A stretch of DNA of 64,000 bases from assembly GCA_973895155.1 (NCBI GenBank), contig OZ316892.1, forward strand, positions 16,678,001-16,742,000, in the 5' to 3' direction. Position 1 is the first letter of the stretch, and every line of letters starts with the position of its first letter. Both the position numbers and the translations under genes were made by a program. This document shows positions 1 to 13,500 of the stretch, one piece after another. Origin of the DNA: Marsupella aquatica (Eukaryota; Marchantiophyta). The notes under the pieces were generated by a model that saw only the letters and a program-made list of their open reading frames with translations, did no database searches and had not been told where the DNA came from.

Positions 1-420
1 CGGAGGAGCAAATGCTTCACAATAATTTGATCATTTTACTCAAATTGTGGGACAAACTGGCCATCAATTATCAAGAGGAGTGAATGTTTCATTGTAATTA
101 CATCATTTCCAAAAATTGTGGAACAAACTGTAGACTTAACTGGCCATCAAGAGGACCTAATGTTTCACTATAAGTATAGTAGATCATTTTCTTGAAATTC
201 CTCATTTTCGTTCTGGAACAAAGTGGTTATCAAGAGTAGCGAATGCTTCACTGTGATTAGTTCATTTCTTGAAATTTGACTATTTTTACAGATTCTGGAA
301 CAAACTGGTACTCAAGAGCAGTGAAAGTTTCATTCTAAATAAGATCATTTTCCTGAAATTGTGGAACAAACTTGCTATCAAGATGCATGGTTTCCATAGC
401 AATTGTTTGTTAGAACATGT
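1..420. repeat. degenerate tandem minisatellite, AT-rich
   Basis: Successive blocks carry the same order of words: a 'caagag..gtgaatgtttca' start, a 'gatcatttt' middle and a 'ttgtggaacaaactgg' end. The period is about 60-80 bp and copies are well diverged. Two more copies lie at about 995-1110, so the 420-995 segment, which contains a poly-C run near 655, may be a later insertion into the array. I see no coding potential. Confidence 0.6.
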
Positions 421-3400
421 GGAAGGATAGGAGTACACACTTTATTGAGCACACCAGATCCATTCCACACAGAAATCTGATGCCCTTTGAGGATTTACAT
501 CCGTAAAGATTGGGCCTGTCATAGATTCACATCCAGTGAGGGAAGTCTACTCTACATTATTTTGGAGATGCGGTCAATGAAATATCCTTTGAACCTGGGT
601 GGAATTATGGGAAATTCAAGATGACATCCAGCAGGTTCCCCTAGCATCTCACCCCCCTCCCCCCCCCCCCCACCCCGGGCCCTTGCCCCCAACCATGATC
701 TGCCTAGCCACTCAGGAATAGATGCTGGACTGCAGATTAGACTCATGGAATGTTGTCTGTCATGGACGCATCCGGTTCCTGTTCACTGGTTGGTCTTCCA
801 AAGTGTGTCACTCCTGCTTCAGTAGTTAGATCACTGGTTTGGTTTCCTTGTGCTTAGCTGTTGGTTCTCTCCTGGTTCTGGTCTCTTCGGTTTTATTTGG
901 GCACCACAACCTACCGTGTGCCAACCCCATTTTTGTGGGCCACCCATGTTGTATGCTGGATTTTTCAATAAACTTTGTTGATTTTTTGAGGCAAAAAAGA
1001 GGATAAACTTTTCACTAGAATTACAGTAGATCATTTTCCTGAAATTGTGTAACAATCTGGTAATCAGCCTGAAATTGTGGAAACAAACTGGTAATCAAGA
1101 CAAGGGCATGTGAAAAAAGAGGCGTTTGGACACTTCCCCTTTCATAGTGGTGGTTCAAGAGTAGGGTAACCCATCCCCAAGAAAGACTAATTGAATGTAT
1201 TCCCCATGTGTGGTGAGCATCTGAGGGGCTTACAGCCCATTATCCCCAAGAGAAGATGCTGCAAAACTGTATGCCTTTGCCACTTGTGTGTAATCATTCA
1301 AATTGAGAATTCCCAGGCCAGGCTGGCACAGGGTTCCAAAGACACACCCGCTAGTTAATGCCTTAGAAGTCTTACACAGCCGACAAACAAAAATTCACCA
1401 CGGGGGTTTACAATTCCAATACTGCCTCTGACCATATTAGCTTTAGTATTTGATCTTGCATACAGAACCTCCATCTTAGCTCTTATGTTTGGGATCTGGG
1501 TCCCTTCAAGTCAGTATGTGGTTCATTTGGATCAACCTTAGTCAAAATAGTGGTAATATACTCATTCAAATAAAAAGTGAGGTACTCTAGTAATTTTGGA
1601 CAGAAAATATTGCAAGTTAGCAAATCTCATTTGGCTGAAATCTTTTTTATGACTTGCTTAAAGTCTGTTTTTGTTTTGCCTATATGAACATCTGTGGTCA
1701 GGCCACCACATGTATCACATTACATGACTGTTCCAAAGCAAGTAACACAAAACTAGTTGTTTATGCTCTCTGCATCTATGGATAAAAACTCATTTTGTGA
1801 AGTCATCTTATGAGTTGCTTAAACTCCCTAATGTTCTGGCTCCTTACCAGACCACCCCATCCTCAAGAGCAATTCCCTTTCAAATAAGCAAGATTGTGGT
1901 CCTGTCCCTACCTGACCACAACAAGACGCAATAGCAATGATAACTTTGCAAGGCATGGGCATTGTGGCTCACCTTGCCTGGACGTTTACCTTGCCTTGCA
2001 TCAGTGACACATAAAAATGCATCAACATCTTCCCCAACTCTGTAACATTTCCTTGCCTCATCTTCATTTATGTGTCTCACCTCCATTTTCTGTACTACGC
2101 ACAAGCATTCAATTAAATTTGATAATTTGAGAAGGAAAAAATATTAACTTATCTATTCGTGCAAGGCATGACTGAACAACTGTACTTGAATCCACTGACT
2201 CACAAGAACTCACACTTTGCAAGCATAGCTACAAAGGAGCATTCAATTAACAGCTTTGGTCACTCGTTCGTTTGAAAATTACTATTTCCATAGTTTTAAG
2301 CATATTTATCACTGTCACTCTTTTAACCAGAGGTAATAGTTAAGTTTGATAGTTATTTATTCGTAGTTAAGGCTTCACCTCACTTTTATTATTTGCTTTA
2401 AGTTTTAATTGTATAAAGCATCTGAGATCACTAAGCAAAAGTTTTCACCTCACTTTAGTATCTTCTTTATAATCTAATTGTATAACTAATATGACACCAC
2501 AAAGCAAAAGTTTCACCACTCGGCAAGCACTAATAATTGTTTTGACAACCATGTAGACAATTCCCAGGTAATAATGCCAAAAATGATGCCCTCGAGGATT
2601 ACCTTCTTGAAGGTACTATACCCAAAAGGCGGCCCATGACTATGCATAAACTAATACCTGGTTGCAGGATTTTCTTCACTGAAAATGCAATCAACAGTTC
2701 CTACAGGATGACTATGCATAAACTGATACCTGGTTGCAGGATTTTCTTCATTGAAAATGCAATCACGAGTTCCTATAGGAACTTCGAATTAAATTTGTGT
2801 TGACAGCACATCAAGCTTGCTGTCCAAGTATAGTTTCAGTGATCAGCCATAGTGGATACATCCAGACTACGAGAAAGCTTACCTCTAGGACGAGCAGCGT
2901 AGGTAGGTGAAGCAAAGCTAAGATTTCTTTACATGATGGCAGCAGCTCAGATGTCAAGTTACAAAGTATCAGCAACACAGTATGCAGGGAAAAATAGCTT
3001 TCCACACTTCTACGTGCATAGTAAGGAGTTTATAACACTGCCACTGACATTCTCAGAATGCACAAATGGAGTTTCTTGGACTTCAACTCCGACGATAGAG
3101 CTCGAGGGACTCTACTATGGAGGAAGGACATGGCGGTGAAAGAGTCTACGGTAGTCTCTTCTGGCAATTGTGCATTAATGGAATGCAACCAAAGCGGTCA
3201 TGGACTACCGCCTCACATTTAGACACATGATGCAAACTGGTGCCCAAACGAAGAAGCAAAGACCAATTCATGTACTGTGGAGATGCCTAGAAGTAGAAAA
3301 GATTTGGGACTCTGGGCATTTACAGTTTTGGGAATTCGAGCAGGCCAACAGTCCTAGTGAAAATCATGCTCTGGATGCTGGAAATGAATGAATTATAAAA

Positions 3401-4226
3401 ATCAAGTTTCCGAGTGAAACGACCTTACTACACACAAACCAGTGAGAACTCAATCAAGAATTCCTCGTACCAACAAATTTCCGTTGAAACCACCATTCCA
3501 CATGAACGAATCACCTCCATGACAAGACAGCCCCGCAACTTCTTGCAAACTCAGCCTTTGCTTGGAATACCTTCAATCACTGATAGTAAATAAACATTTA
3601 CGATCAAGAAGACACTCTGTTGCGAAGAACGCCATGCAATTACTCATAAGGATCGATCAGCCTAGAGTTTGCCACAAGAAAAAATAATGATTTCCACAGC
3701 ACGTAAATCCTGCTTCTCATGTGCCAAAAGACTGAACGCACCAGTTGGACAGTACGGCTAATCGTGAACAATACATACGTTACCGCAAAGTAAAAAAAAA
3801 TTGCACGATGCAGATAAATTCTCAAGTCAAACACAAACAATCCACATAAATTCTCGTGAATTCATGTTCCGACTGAGTTGTTGTGTGCCTCGCTTGGCAG
3901 TATCTTTAAAATTATCCCAGAGACTTCCACTACATTCTTACTAAGAATCCATGCAAAACAACAGTACACTGAAGCTTTCTAAGCTGCCAAACATTACACA
4001 GATGGAAGGCTTTGCCTTCGGCAAGAAATTTGAGAATCAAAGTATGATACAAACACCCGGTCTGCGGTGAGGAGACCATCCAACCTCTATAGACAGAATT
4101 AACTTTAAACTAGGTCAAGTTCTAGCACCTTATAGTGATAGCATATGTCTGAGAAGCTGGTAAGAGCTTTTCCTCTTCTTTTTACTAAAATCCTACCCTA
4201 TATTGTTTTAACTAGTTACTAAACAT
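420..4226. other. gene-free spacer, 3' side of the RING E3 gene
   Basis: Only short open frames without recognisable motifs occur here. The stretch includes a C-rich run near 655-675, two further minisatellite copies near 995-1110 and a 71-bp tandem duplication near 2637-2779. The last few hundred bases are probably the 3'UTR and terminator of the minus-strand RING gene. Confidence 0.4.
2637..2779. repeat. 71-bp direct tandem duplication
   Basis: The block starting 'tgactatgcataaact' and ending 'gttcctacagga' is followed immediately by a near-identical copy with only a few substitutions. It is non-coding and sits in spacer DNA. Confidence 0.8.
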
Positions 4227-7200
4227 TTACACAGCATATACTTTGACTACTTGCTGAATTGGCGCCCTGCACACAGGGCAGCCCCAATCCTTAGATTTAA
4301 TCTCTTTCAAGCAATCCATGCAACCTGCTAAGTGGCCACATGGTATACAGACCGCTTCAGCTGGTGCGTCCCAGCAAATAACACACTGTCCACCCGACTT
4401 ATCCTCAGCTTTTTGCTTAGTAGTAGGACCCTCACTGGATTCTGCACCAGATGCATAGTCCACCTGAACCGGTGACGTATCTACAGAGGGATAATGAATT
4501 GGACCATCTAAAGGAAGAGGTGGGGCAGAGGGAGCAGGTGCAGTCGATGGAGACGCCACTAGAGTTACGGATTGGCTCAACGAGCTGGCAAGTCCTGAAG
4601 TTGGAGAAGGCGTAGGTTTGGAGGTTCCAGACTTACTAGACTCGGAGGTACTGGGGCTATCTGAAACTGAGGGCCCAAGCTTAGACGGTCCAGCTCCTGC
4701 GCTGGATCCTGGTCCCCAACCACTGTAGCTACTTTGGTCGCCCTCAACCCAACCCCCAAATTTCCCTGTGTCTGCATTCCTTTTGTCCGACGGTCCCCTG
4801 TTACCGCGACCTCCATCCCATGAATGTTGAGCTGATGGAGACACTGGAACACCCTCTTCTGATGCTGACAGAATTGAAGCATTTATAGCCATAGCTAGAG
4901 CAATCTCATCGGGTATTGGTTCAGCCGAAGGAACAGAAGTGGTTCGATTTGGTTGTCCTGTCGGTGTCCCAGAAGATGAAGATGTCGTAGTGGTTGGCTT
5001 CGATTGATTGGTTGCATTTGGTGGATTTGGTGGGGTGGTCGGGGATGACAACTGTGGAGCTGCAGGGCGGTTTAATGCTTGCAGTCCTTGTGGGGCAACC
5101 TGGGCTGATGATAGAGTCGGAGGCGCTGGTGGTCCACTTTCAATCTGCAACCACGTACAAAGGACGGACATGAGCTACAAGCGCAAAAACGACACGAGGA
5201 AAACAATGCCCATTGCACTACTAGAGCAACAAAGAGAAATGAAATCTGAGTACGACAAGATCCTGTTTGCTAGAATCTCTATTCAAGGGTGAGAGCTGCT
5301 TAGACATGGGAACAATCAAGAAACAATTAGCCCTGACAACAAAGCGAATCTTCACAAAGGAAAACCGGGTGCTTTTGAAGACCAACCCAACCACCCCGTG
5401 TCAATCTTCTCCTGAGGAATTGACTCGATGAAGTCCATGTTGCCATTAATCCATACCAGGCACAACGATAAAAAAGTTCACTCAACAGATCCTGGAGACC
5501 TCTTATAATTTGGGCATGTGGTACCTGGCGTATCCCTCGCGCACATGCCTTGTAAAACCTCTCCAGCTGTGCTTTGTCACCCTCATTTTCAGACATAAAT
5601 TTGAACCGTACCTCTGCTTGCCAAAGAAGAGAACACCAGATGCGTATCAGAGTCGAATCAGTTGTGTCCCACATCCATGATCTAATTCCCAGGTCACATT
5701 GTCGTTTGAGTAATGCTCTCAATCAGAATGTAATCCTGTTTAAATTTTGAAAGGGCTTAACGCATAGAATGAAAGACTGTCATCCACATGAAGCCTGGTG
5801 TTTAGAACATAGATGGAATGAATTTACCAGCTTCCAATTCTAGAAGTAATTGCCTACTTATATAGTTCACGGGCTCATACTTACTTGCAGTTTTGTCAGT
5901 GGCTGTAATAACCAAAGTAGGATCGTGATGATTGAACTTGGGTTCATCCACTTCTGCTTTTGCTAACGAGATTACCGTCCGCGGTACGGCAACCTAAATC
6001 ATAGATGCATTGAACCAAATCTCAGTTGCTTGACAAGATGACCATTCAACAGATGAATCGGAGTAAAAGGCTAGATCGACATATTGTTCAGCGCCAGCTA
6101 GAACGACCCTGTGATTCAAAAGTGGCAGCGAAATGTTACCCTGGGATTCTGATAGATGACAAGCTCGTTCCTTGGAAGTTTCCTGGGATCCGATTCCGTG
6201 GGTAAAACATACACCAACCTACTCCACACGAAGGGAAAGGGAAACAGTTTAAAATGGCCAGCATCTCCAACCTAATCAAGACACTTTAACTACTCCCTTC
6301 GACAGAGACGATAAGTATATCAGTCTAACAACACGAGAGTGAATACAGTGAATATGAAAGGACCAACTTCACGGCTGAAGAATATCCCAAGCATATATAT
6401 GACAGCATGATTCTCAAATCCAATATCACAGAGAAGAACGGAGCATGGCTAGTTTCACCCAAAGGTACAAAGATTACTCACACTTTTTTTGTCACGAACT
6501 GTGGAACAAAGACTTCCAAAAACCCTGGGCCCGATAGCTCACGCACCAATCCACTGAAAAGGCAAATTCTATCCTGCGAAATCGACAGAAATATAAATCA
6601 CAACGGTCAGAGCCATTCATGGTTGATCGAACCCCCACACATCATGGCTGACTATGCTTGGCTACTGCTTAATTGATCCGCAGCCAAAAGTTGAATCTTC
6701 AAACTGGAAAGAGATCGAATGCTCAGACTGGCACAAATCACACAAGAGTTTCTTCAGAGAATTGGACAAACCTCGATGATACGAACAACGGACACGTGTG
6801 CTTTATTTCTTGCCATATCCAATGGAGTCAAGCCGTCATCGTTGATGGCAAGAGGATTAGCTGCAAGCAATTTTGGAAGCGGTTAATATCGCAGGTCTTA
6901 CAGGTAATCGTAACCTCCATCCAAGTTCTTCTCAGCCACAGTAATCACACCTTCTATACGGGCACTTCAGCTTACCTCCACGAGCAAGAAGCAGGACGAC
7001 TATCTTGTCAAGACCTCTCTTCGCTGCGTGATGTAAAGGATAACCCCCATGGGGTCCTGTGAACGGTGACAGAATAAACTCTTTAGTTTACAGAATATGA
7101 AAAGAGTCCGCAACGCCTCATCAGAAAACTTTTTTAACACTGGGAACATCATGTTCCACCGCTTAGGCAGAAAAGGATCATCCACACAATAACCAAGCCT

Positions 7201-8036
7201 TTGTTTTCCAATTGTTGAGAAGATTCCAATTGCATTCAAGAGAGATATACCTGTTCTATATGCGTCAAGCTTTGCTCCCTCATTCAGTAAGGTTATGACC
7301 ATATCATACAAATCTCCACGAGTACAGGCTAGGATCAATGGTGTCCTTCCCTCTTTGTCCGGCCACTGCTTGTCAAGTCCAGCATACGTCAGATAAGACG
7401 ACTGTCACAAACTTCCCGACTGACACAAGATTACTATGATTGTTCAAACTCATCGCAACGATGCTGTACAACCCCCTAATCTGTAAAGCATAACAGTGAG
7501 ACTTTCACTCCAAGCACACATCTGAGATCAGCTAAGGAATAGATGGATTGCCGTTCTTCTGATTCAGGAAAATGTCTGAAACGCAAGAGTAGACAAAATG
7601 TCTTCGTAAAATTCGAACCCGGAAGAAAAGGAATGGCTAGACAGAAGGACTTTGCCTCGGAAGAACGCCCTACTCTAGGTCTTGCCAATCTCCAAGTCGG
7701 AGGGACCCATAAGAATAACTACGCGTAATTGCAATTTCTGTGATCCGATCACAAACGACTTCACTTCTAATTGCAGATTGCGGTTTTGCTGATTAAGACA
7801 GCAGACACATTATCGACTGAACAGCCCTGAGGCTTTCTCGAAATCAAACCAGTATTTCAAACATGACGAGCTGGATATACTCTACATGCTACATTTAACA
7901 CCAAAGAAACATTGGGCTCCAGTAGGAGACAGACCTCCAACGAAGCTCCATCTCGACGCAAAGTTTTCACTGCTTGATGGTTTGAATTTATCACAGCTTG
8001 ATATAGTGCCTCCTCCTTTGATTGACCCGTACCCAT
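4227..8036 (-). CDS. ankyrin-repeat RING-finger E3 ubiquitin ligase, XBAT34/XBAT35-like, nine exons
   Basis: This is a probable E3 ubiquitin ligase. I assembled complement(4227..5144, 5525..5613, 5885..5993, 6140..6218, 6482..6573, 6772..6860, 6976..7056, 7251..7365, 7935..8036), giving 557 residues; every junction is GT-AG and every phase matches. The start MGTGQSKEE at 8036 has Gly2, a plausible N-myristoylation site as in plant XBAT34/35. Ankyrin repeats cover about residues 35-130 (EGRTPLILAC, PLHHAAKRG, GLTPLDMARNK). A conserved plant block follows (CLFSG, FLEVFVPQF, YVLPTE). A 220-residue Ser/Pro/Thr-rich linker with a UIM-like stretch (IALAMAINAS) leads to a C-terminal C3HC4 RING (CVICW, CGHLAGC, CPVCRAP). 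The final residues KVYAV are typical of the family. A possible acceptor 'ctgcag' 17 bases before the ATG suggests a 5'UTR intron. Family assignment is firm; the substrate is unknown. Confidence 0.9.
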
Positions 8037-10529
8037 CTCCCAATTTGAATGTCTGCAGACGTACCGCTCATTGAATTAGTAGACGAAACAATTGTCTGTA
8101 TATTCCTTTATAGGCCCACCAAAAACTGACGCAACCAACGCTCCGCGAAAGCATTCCTGGTATAGGAGTATCCATGACGACTGTCTCTTGACATCGTAGT
8201 CTTGTGAAGACTTGCACGTCGTGATCGATTCAAAAATTGCGATATAGAAAATGCAAGCAAACAAGTTGAGCTCGAAGGTCACCGAATCGAAGCACAGAAC
8301 TGCTACAAGAAAAGCAAAAGAGATCATTCGCACTACGGTGTTGGTCCCTCCTTGAACTGGCGAGGTCAGAATGATATCGTTGCGTATGAATCAGTTATGA
8401 CCTTATAATTAAAAAATAAGATAAAATATAGAACTCGGATTGATGACAAACAATTTCGCTAAGAAATTGGATGCCCCTTTCGACAAGAACCCTGCTTCAA
8501 TCGGCCCAAACGAGCAACGAGCGGCGGGGAAGCCACAAAGCGAGGAACTTGTACGGGGCCAAACATACCGGCTCTGAGCTAATGTACGGGCCCCTTCCCT
8601 TGACATGAGAGGACGTGCCTAGTTAGGTCCTCTACTCTGTCACAGGAACGTCGAATCAAGTACATCCAGCATCTTACCAGAAAGATCACATGCTTACGTT
8701 CTCGATGGCCGCCAAAAAAGCACGTCACACTCGTGCCCCTTGAATGGTCTGAATGAAATCCCAACGTCCCGACACTCTCGGGTACTCTCGGGTACTCTCT
8801 CGCTCTCGCTCTCTCTAGGGGAGGTGAGTGATTCCGATTCGAGCGAACGGGCTGTAGGAACGCACCCAGAGAAACTGATGCTCGCCAACCCCCCTCTTCC
8901 TCCTCCAACCTAAAACCAATTTCGACCAGCAGCGGCAGTATCCTCGCTCACCCTACAACTAACTTCCTCAAATCTATATCTCTCTATCCCTTCCTCAAGT
9001 TGCATACACCGCAGTCAAACGCTGGCAGTTGAATGAATGGAATCCAATCGAACGGGATGGAATGGAATGGAATTACTCAATACCACTTGGCGCTGTGCTC
9101 GGATTGATGATGATGACTCCCCTCACGCCGTCTTCCTCCTCTTCCCGTACGCTTTCTCCTTCACAATTCGAACCAACCGCCGAGCCTGCTCCGCTCCGAG
9201 GCGAGGCGAGGCGAGGCGAGACGTGTGCTTATCGTATCTTCGAACGGCGACCTCACTCTTCTCTGTTTGCTTCGCTGTTCGCTGTTTCGTTTGAAGTAAA
9301 ACTCCGAGAGAGGTTCCGACTGGGACAAACGAAATCCTTGTTACTATCTCAATATAGGTCCTCCTCCCGTCATTGTTCCCAACTCTACGTCCTCCGCCGC
9401 ACCACCAGTTGACAAAATTTCTATCTCCCGCGGAACCGAATCCACTCAATTGTCGAACACAAAAAATCAAAACCAGACATTCAAACGAGCAAAATCGAAG
9501 GCTGCACAAGCGAACACTCACCAACAGTCACGCACTCCTGCGACTGACAGTGCGATAGATTGACGAACTCCGTTCCTTCCAGCTGTTGACCCGCCGGCTC
9601 TCTACGAAGCAAGCCTCTCCGAAGATTTCCCTATCGAGAGAAAAGGACGGTGGATGAGAGAATTGGGAAATGTTGGATTGACCAATAAGTGATGAATCCA
9701 CGACAAATTCGGCTCCCTTACTTGCGGCCCACGCCCACAGGTCACACGCACACACACACACACAAAGGCAGCACATAAACACGGCCAAACGAAACAACGA
9801 GGGAGGAGGAGGAGGAGGAGCAGCAGCGACGCAGAAGCGCAATACCGCGATTGCTATCGTGGTGGTCGTCGTTCGAACTGCGCTGTCACCTCTTCCCTTT
9901 CCCTCGCGTTCCCCACTCCGGTCCAGTGTTTCCTTTCTACAGGCATTTTTCGCACATTTGCCATTTTCGCACATTTACCACTTGACGGGGGCTTGCGAGC
10001 GACACAAAGAGTTATTGGACAGAATAAACGGCCCAGATCCTACCGGACATAGATCTCACGAGAAAAGCTCTTAGCCCAAAATACAAAAGTAAACACCGCC
10101 TTCCTTCGCCCCCACTCCTTCTGTTTTGCTGCCTCGCCTCCTTGGTCTACAGGACGGTAGGGTTTGTTTATTGAAAGTTTTGAGCTCCTTAGGACAAAAT
10201 TCTAGGTGTTGTTTTTGAGATTTGGGAAAACAGTTGGGACACATATTTTAGGAGTCTTCTAGCATTTTTACGTAAGCCCTTTTTTAATTTTTAAAAATTC
10301 AAATCTAAAGAATTATTTGAGCATTATTGGGCCATAATTCAAAACCTAAAAAACATTGAGTTTTTGTTGCTTTTGACCAAACTTGATGGTTCCTACAGTA
10401 GACTGGATAGACCTGTTTGGACTAGTCTGGTCTGGTCTGGCAATGAGTTGCGTACATTACTTGCACTACCTTGTCTTCACTCCGGCATTGCTTAAGTCCA
10501 ATGATGGATCCCTCTAAGGGAAAAAAGAA
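8037..10529 (-). promoter_or_regulatory. probable 5'UTR/promoter region of the RING E3 gene
   Basis: This stretch is richer in CpG than the spacers and full of simple sequence: duplicated 'ctctcgggta' and CT runs near 8775-8815, GGAAT repeats near 9030-9075, a GAGGC run near 9198-9220, a CA run near 9747-9765 and GGA/GCA runs near 9800-9830. CT-rich, CpG-rich DNA before a plant gene is typical of promoter and leader. Long open frames on both strands, for example 9528-9974 minus, are low-complexity and match nothing I know. No TATA box could be fixed. Confidence 0.4.
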
Positions 10530-13500
10530 GATGCTAGGGCGAGGAGCGGGCGAATGGCGAGCGGCGGCGAGGGAGCGAATGGCGAGCAAACGGGCGAAGG
10601 TGGAGCGGCGACCGGCTGGGGTGCGGTGAGGAGCGAGCGAGGAGTTTCGGGAGGCGTGGGGTAATAATGAGGGTCCCCGGGCCCCCAGGAGCGGAGGTTG
10701 TCAGCCTGGGCTGACACTCCCGGCTCTGCCCTGTGCCCGGGAAGGACGGCCTTGCGCCCGGGATAGACGGCCTTGGGCTTGGGAAGGGTCGCTCCCCCCC
10801 CTCCGGTTGGGTAGGGTTTCTTGGGTTGGCGGCCCCGGTTTTCCTTTGCGGTTTTGTGCTTGGCGGCCCCGCCCCTGGTTTGGTTGGTGGGGCTGGACCC
10901 CCACCAACGGCGGTTCCCGTTCGCACTCTGGCTCTGCGACTACGAGGTTTTTTTGTTCGGCCTTTGGAGGCGTTCCTTCGGGTCACCAGGTTTCTGTGTT
11001 CAGCGCGGCTTGCCACTACCGGGTTGAGGTTCTTTGCCTTGGACATCCATCCCTTGTTCCTTCGTTTCTGTTTTTGTTTTGCTCGTGTTTTTCGGTGTTG
11101 TTCTTGTACTCTTTTTTCATTGTTCCGTTCATTTATTTTCTTTTCCTTTGCCCCCACCCTTTATCTCAGCTTTTTCCCAGCATTTTCCCATGGAACCCCC
11201 CTCCTATCCTAGTTCCCCACCTACCACTCCTGTCCCTATGGCTTCACCATCTTCCACCCCTCACTCAGCTCGCCAGTTCCGTCCCTCTTCCCCCCCCCAC
11301 TTCTCCTTCTGATTCCCGTGTCCAGTGTGATGCTTCTCACAGTTGGTACCAGCCATCTGGTCTTACTCGCCACCGTCGCTCATGTCCCGCTCTTCGTGCT
11401 TCCTCCTCCTCTGTGCTACCCCCGGCCCCCTTTCCCCCTCCCCCGTCTGGCCCCCCTTCTTCTTCTTGGGATTGGCTGGCCCACCTGGATGTCCTTGCGG
11501 CTCTTTATCCCAGTTTTCGGCATCCTTGACTGTATACCCAGATTCCTGTGCCCTTGCGGCCCCTGCTTCGACAGGCCTTTCGTCTTCCTTTTGACCGGCT
11601 AGCACGTGACCCCACTGATGTTGGTGCCTGGTCCCTTCTCCTCTTGCTTCCTCATTGGGTGTTGACTCTCCCTCCTCGTGGGGGCCCGGCTGGGCATAGA
11701 GAGACCATTGCCAGGTTGCAACAGTTTTTATCGGGGGACTGGGTTTTGTTCCAGGAGGAGTTCTATCACCGGCTTCTTGCGTTAGCCTCTAGGGCCTCTG
11801 AGGTTGAGAAGCAACCACTGGTCCCTCCTGTACAGTGCCGCCTTCGCCGATGCCTTTTGTTGGGACAGGAGGGGGAGTTCTCTCGGGCCGCACGTTCCTT
11901 GGTTCCCCTTCCCCCTCTTCTCCTTTGGTCGAGACTGTTGCGGCCCTTCGGTCCCTTCATCCTCCGGCTTCTTGCGCGGTTCCAGGTTTCATTGGGAGTT
12001 TCTCTTCGGAGGTTGAGTTCTCCCTTTCTCGCGAGATTTTTTCCTCTGTCTTCCTCCATTTGCCCCGTTTTTCCGCTGGGGGCATCTCTGGGATGAGGTT
12101 TGAGCACCTCAGGGATTGCTTCTCCCCCGATGACTCGGCGTCGGGTTTCCTGGAGTTGTTCCAGGTGTGTGCTCATGTTGCAGGTGGCCGCATTTAGCCT
12201 GTTGCCACTCGGCTCTTGGGGGCCTGTCGGCTCATGGCTATGGCCAAGGAGACGGTTGGTGTTCGACCCCTGGCCATTGGGGAGGTTCTGTATCGTTTGG
12301 TTAGCCATTGCATTTGTTTACAGATGAGGGCCCCGTTTGCTTCACACTTCTTCCCCCACCAGTTCGGTGTGGCCACCCCGGGCGCTTGTGAGAGTGTGGT
12401 TCATGGCCTGCATGCCGTTTTGGACCTCCACCCTGATTGGGGGATCATTCAGGTGGATGTTGCCAATGCCCTCAACTCTGTCTCCTGTCGCGTGATTTTC
12501 GAGGAGCTTTGGGATGCTGGGGGGAGATTGCATCCCTCATCCCTTTTGTTCGGGCTTTTTATGGGACCCCTGCCCCATTGGCCTACTCTGACCATCTGGC
12601 ATCTAGGACATACTCCACCATTTTATCTGAGTCCGACACTCGGCAGGGGGATCCCCTTGGTGGTGCGTTGTTTGCCTTGGCTCATCTTCGGGCCATCCGG
12701 GCTTCTTCCGGTGCCTTTCCAGGTTGTTTGTTCCCCTCTGTTGCTGACGATACTCACATTGTTGCTTCTCCTATGCTTCTTGGAGATGCCTATATCCATT
12801 TTGTTCAACAGCTTGCCATTATTGGTTTGTCAGTACAGCCTAGGAAGTGTGGGGTCTGGTCCCGTCTTCCTCTCCCGGACTCATTCTCCCCCCCTCTTGA
12901 TATCCCCCTTAGACATGATGGCCTTCGGGTCCTTGGTGTGCCGTTTGGGGGGATGGCCTTTGAGCAGGAGTTTCTTCGGTCTGCCTTGGACTAGGATGTT
13001 TTGCACATTGACCAGTTGGTGGCTCTTGGAGATGTCCAGATTGCCTTCTTGATTCTGGTTTTGTGTTTTGTTCGCTGACCATCCTACCTTCTGCGCACGG
13101 TCCCCCCCAACCCAGCGTTTTTGTCCTTGCTCTCTTCCTTTGACACCACCGTGATGCGGGTCTTTGGTCACCTCATCGGTCCAGGAGCCCTTGATGGAGA
13201 GGATGGTTCTTTTGCGGCTAGGCAAGCGTCTCTGCCCCCATCGGGAGGTGGTTTGGGGGTGTCTTCGGCTGTGGTTGCTGCTCCTTGTGTGTTTCTTGGC
13301 AGCTGGGTGTAGGTGGCCCCCGCCTTGGCATCACATTTCATTGTGGACCTTCGGCCTATCCTCTCTGACTTGGTCATGGGAGTGGAGAACGGAGCTCTCC
13401 CTGTTCAGGTCCAGCTTCGTCATGCCCGGTCCTTACTACCGGAGGATGTGCAAAGCGTGGTCCCTGCTTTTGAGGGAGTTATTTTGGACAGTCCTGACCG

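Noticed and set aside
8021-8040. Possibility that the RING gene starts at an internal ATG near 7338
   Set aside because: The first exon at 7935-8036 restores the family N-terminus in phase and with GT-AG borders.
9528-9974. 148-codon minus-strand frame upstream of the RING gene
   Set aside because: Its composition follows CA, GGA and CT simple repeats, there is no domain, and it lies in the presumed promoter region.
10534-11157. 207-codon minus-strand frame rich in Pro and Arg
   Set aside because: It is the shadow of the GC-rich 5' part of the R2-like element; composition alone keeps the frame open.
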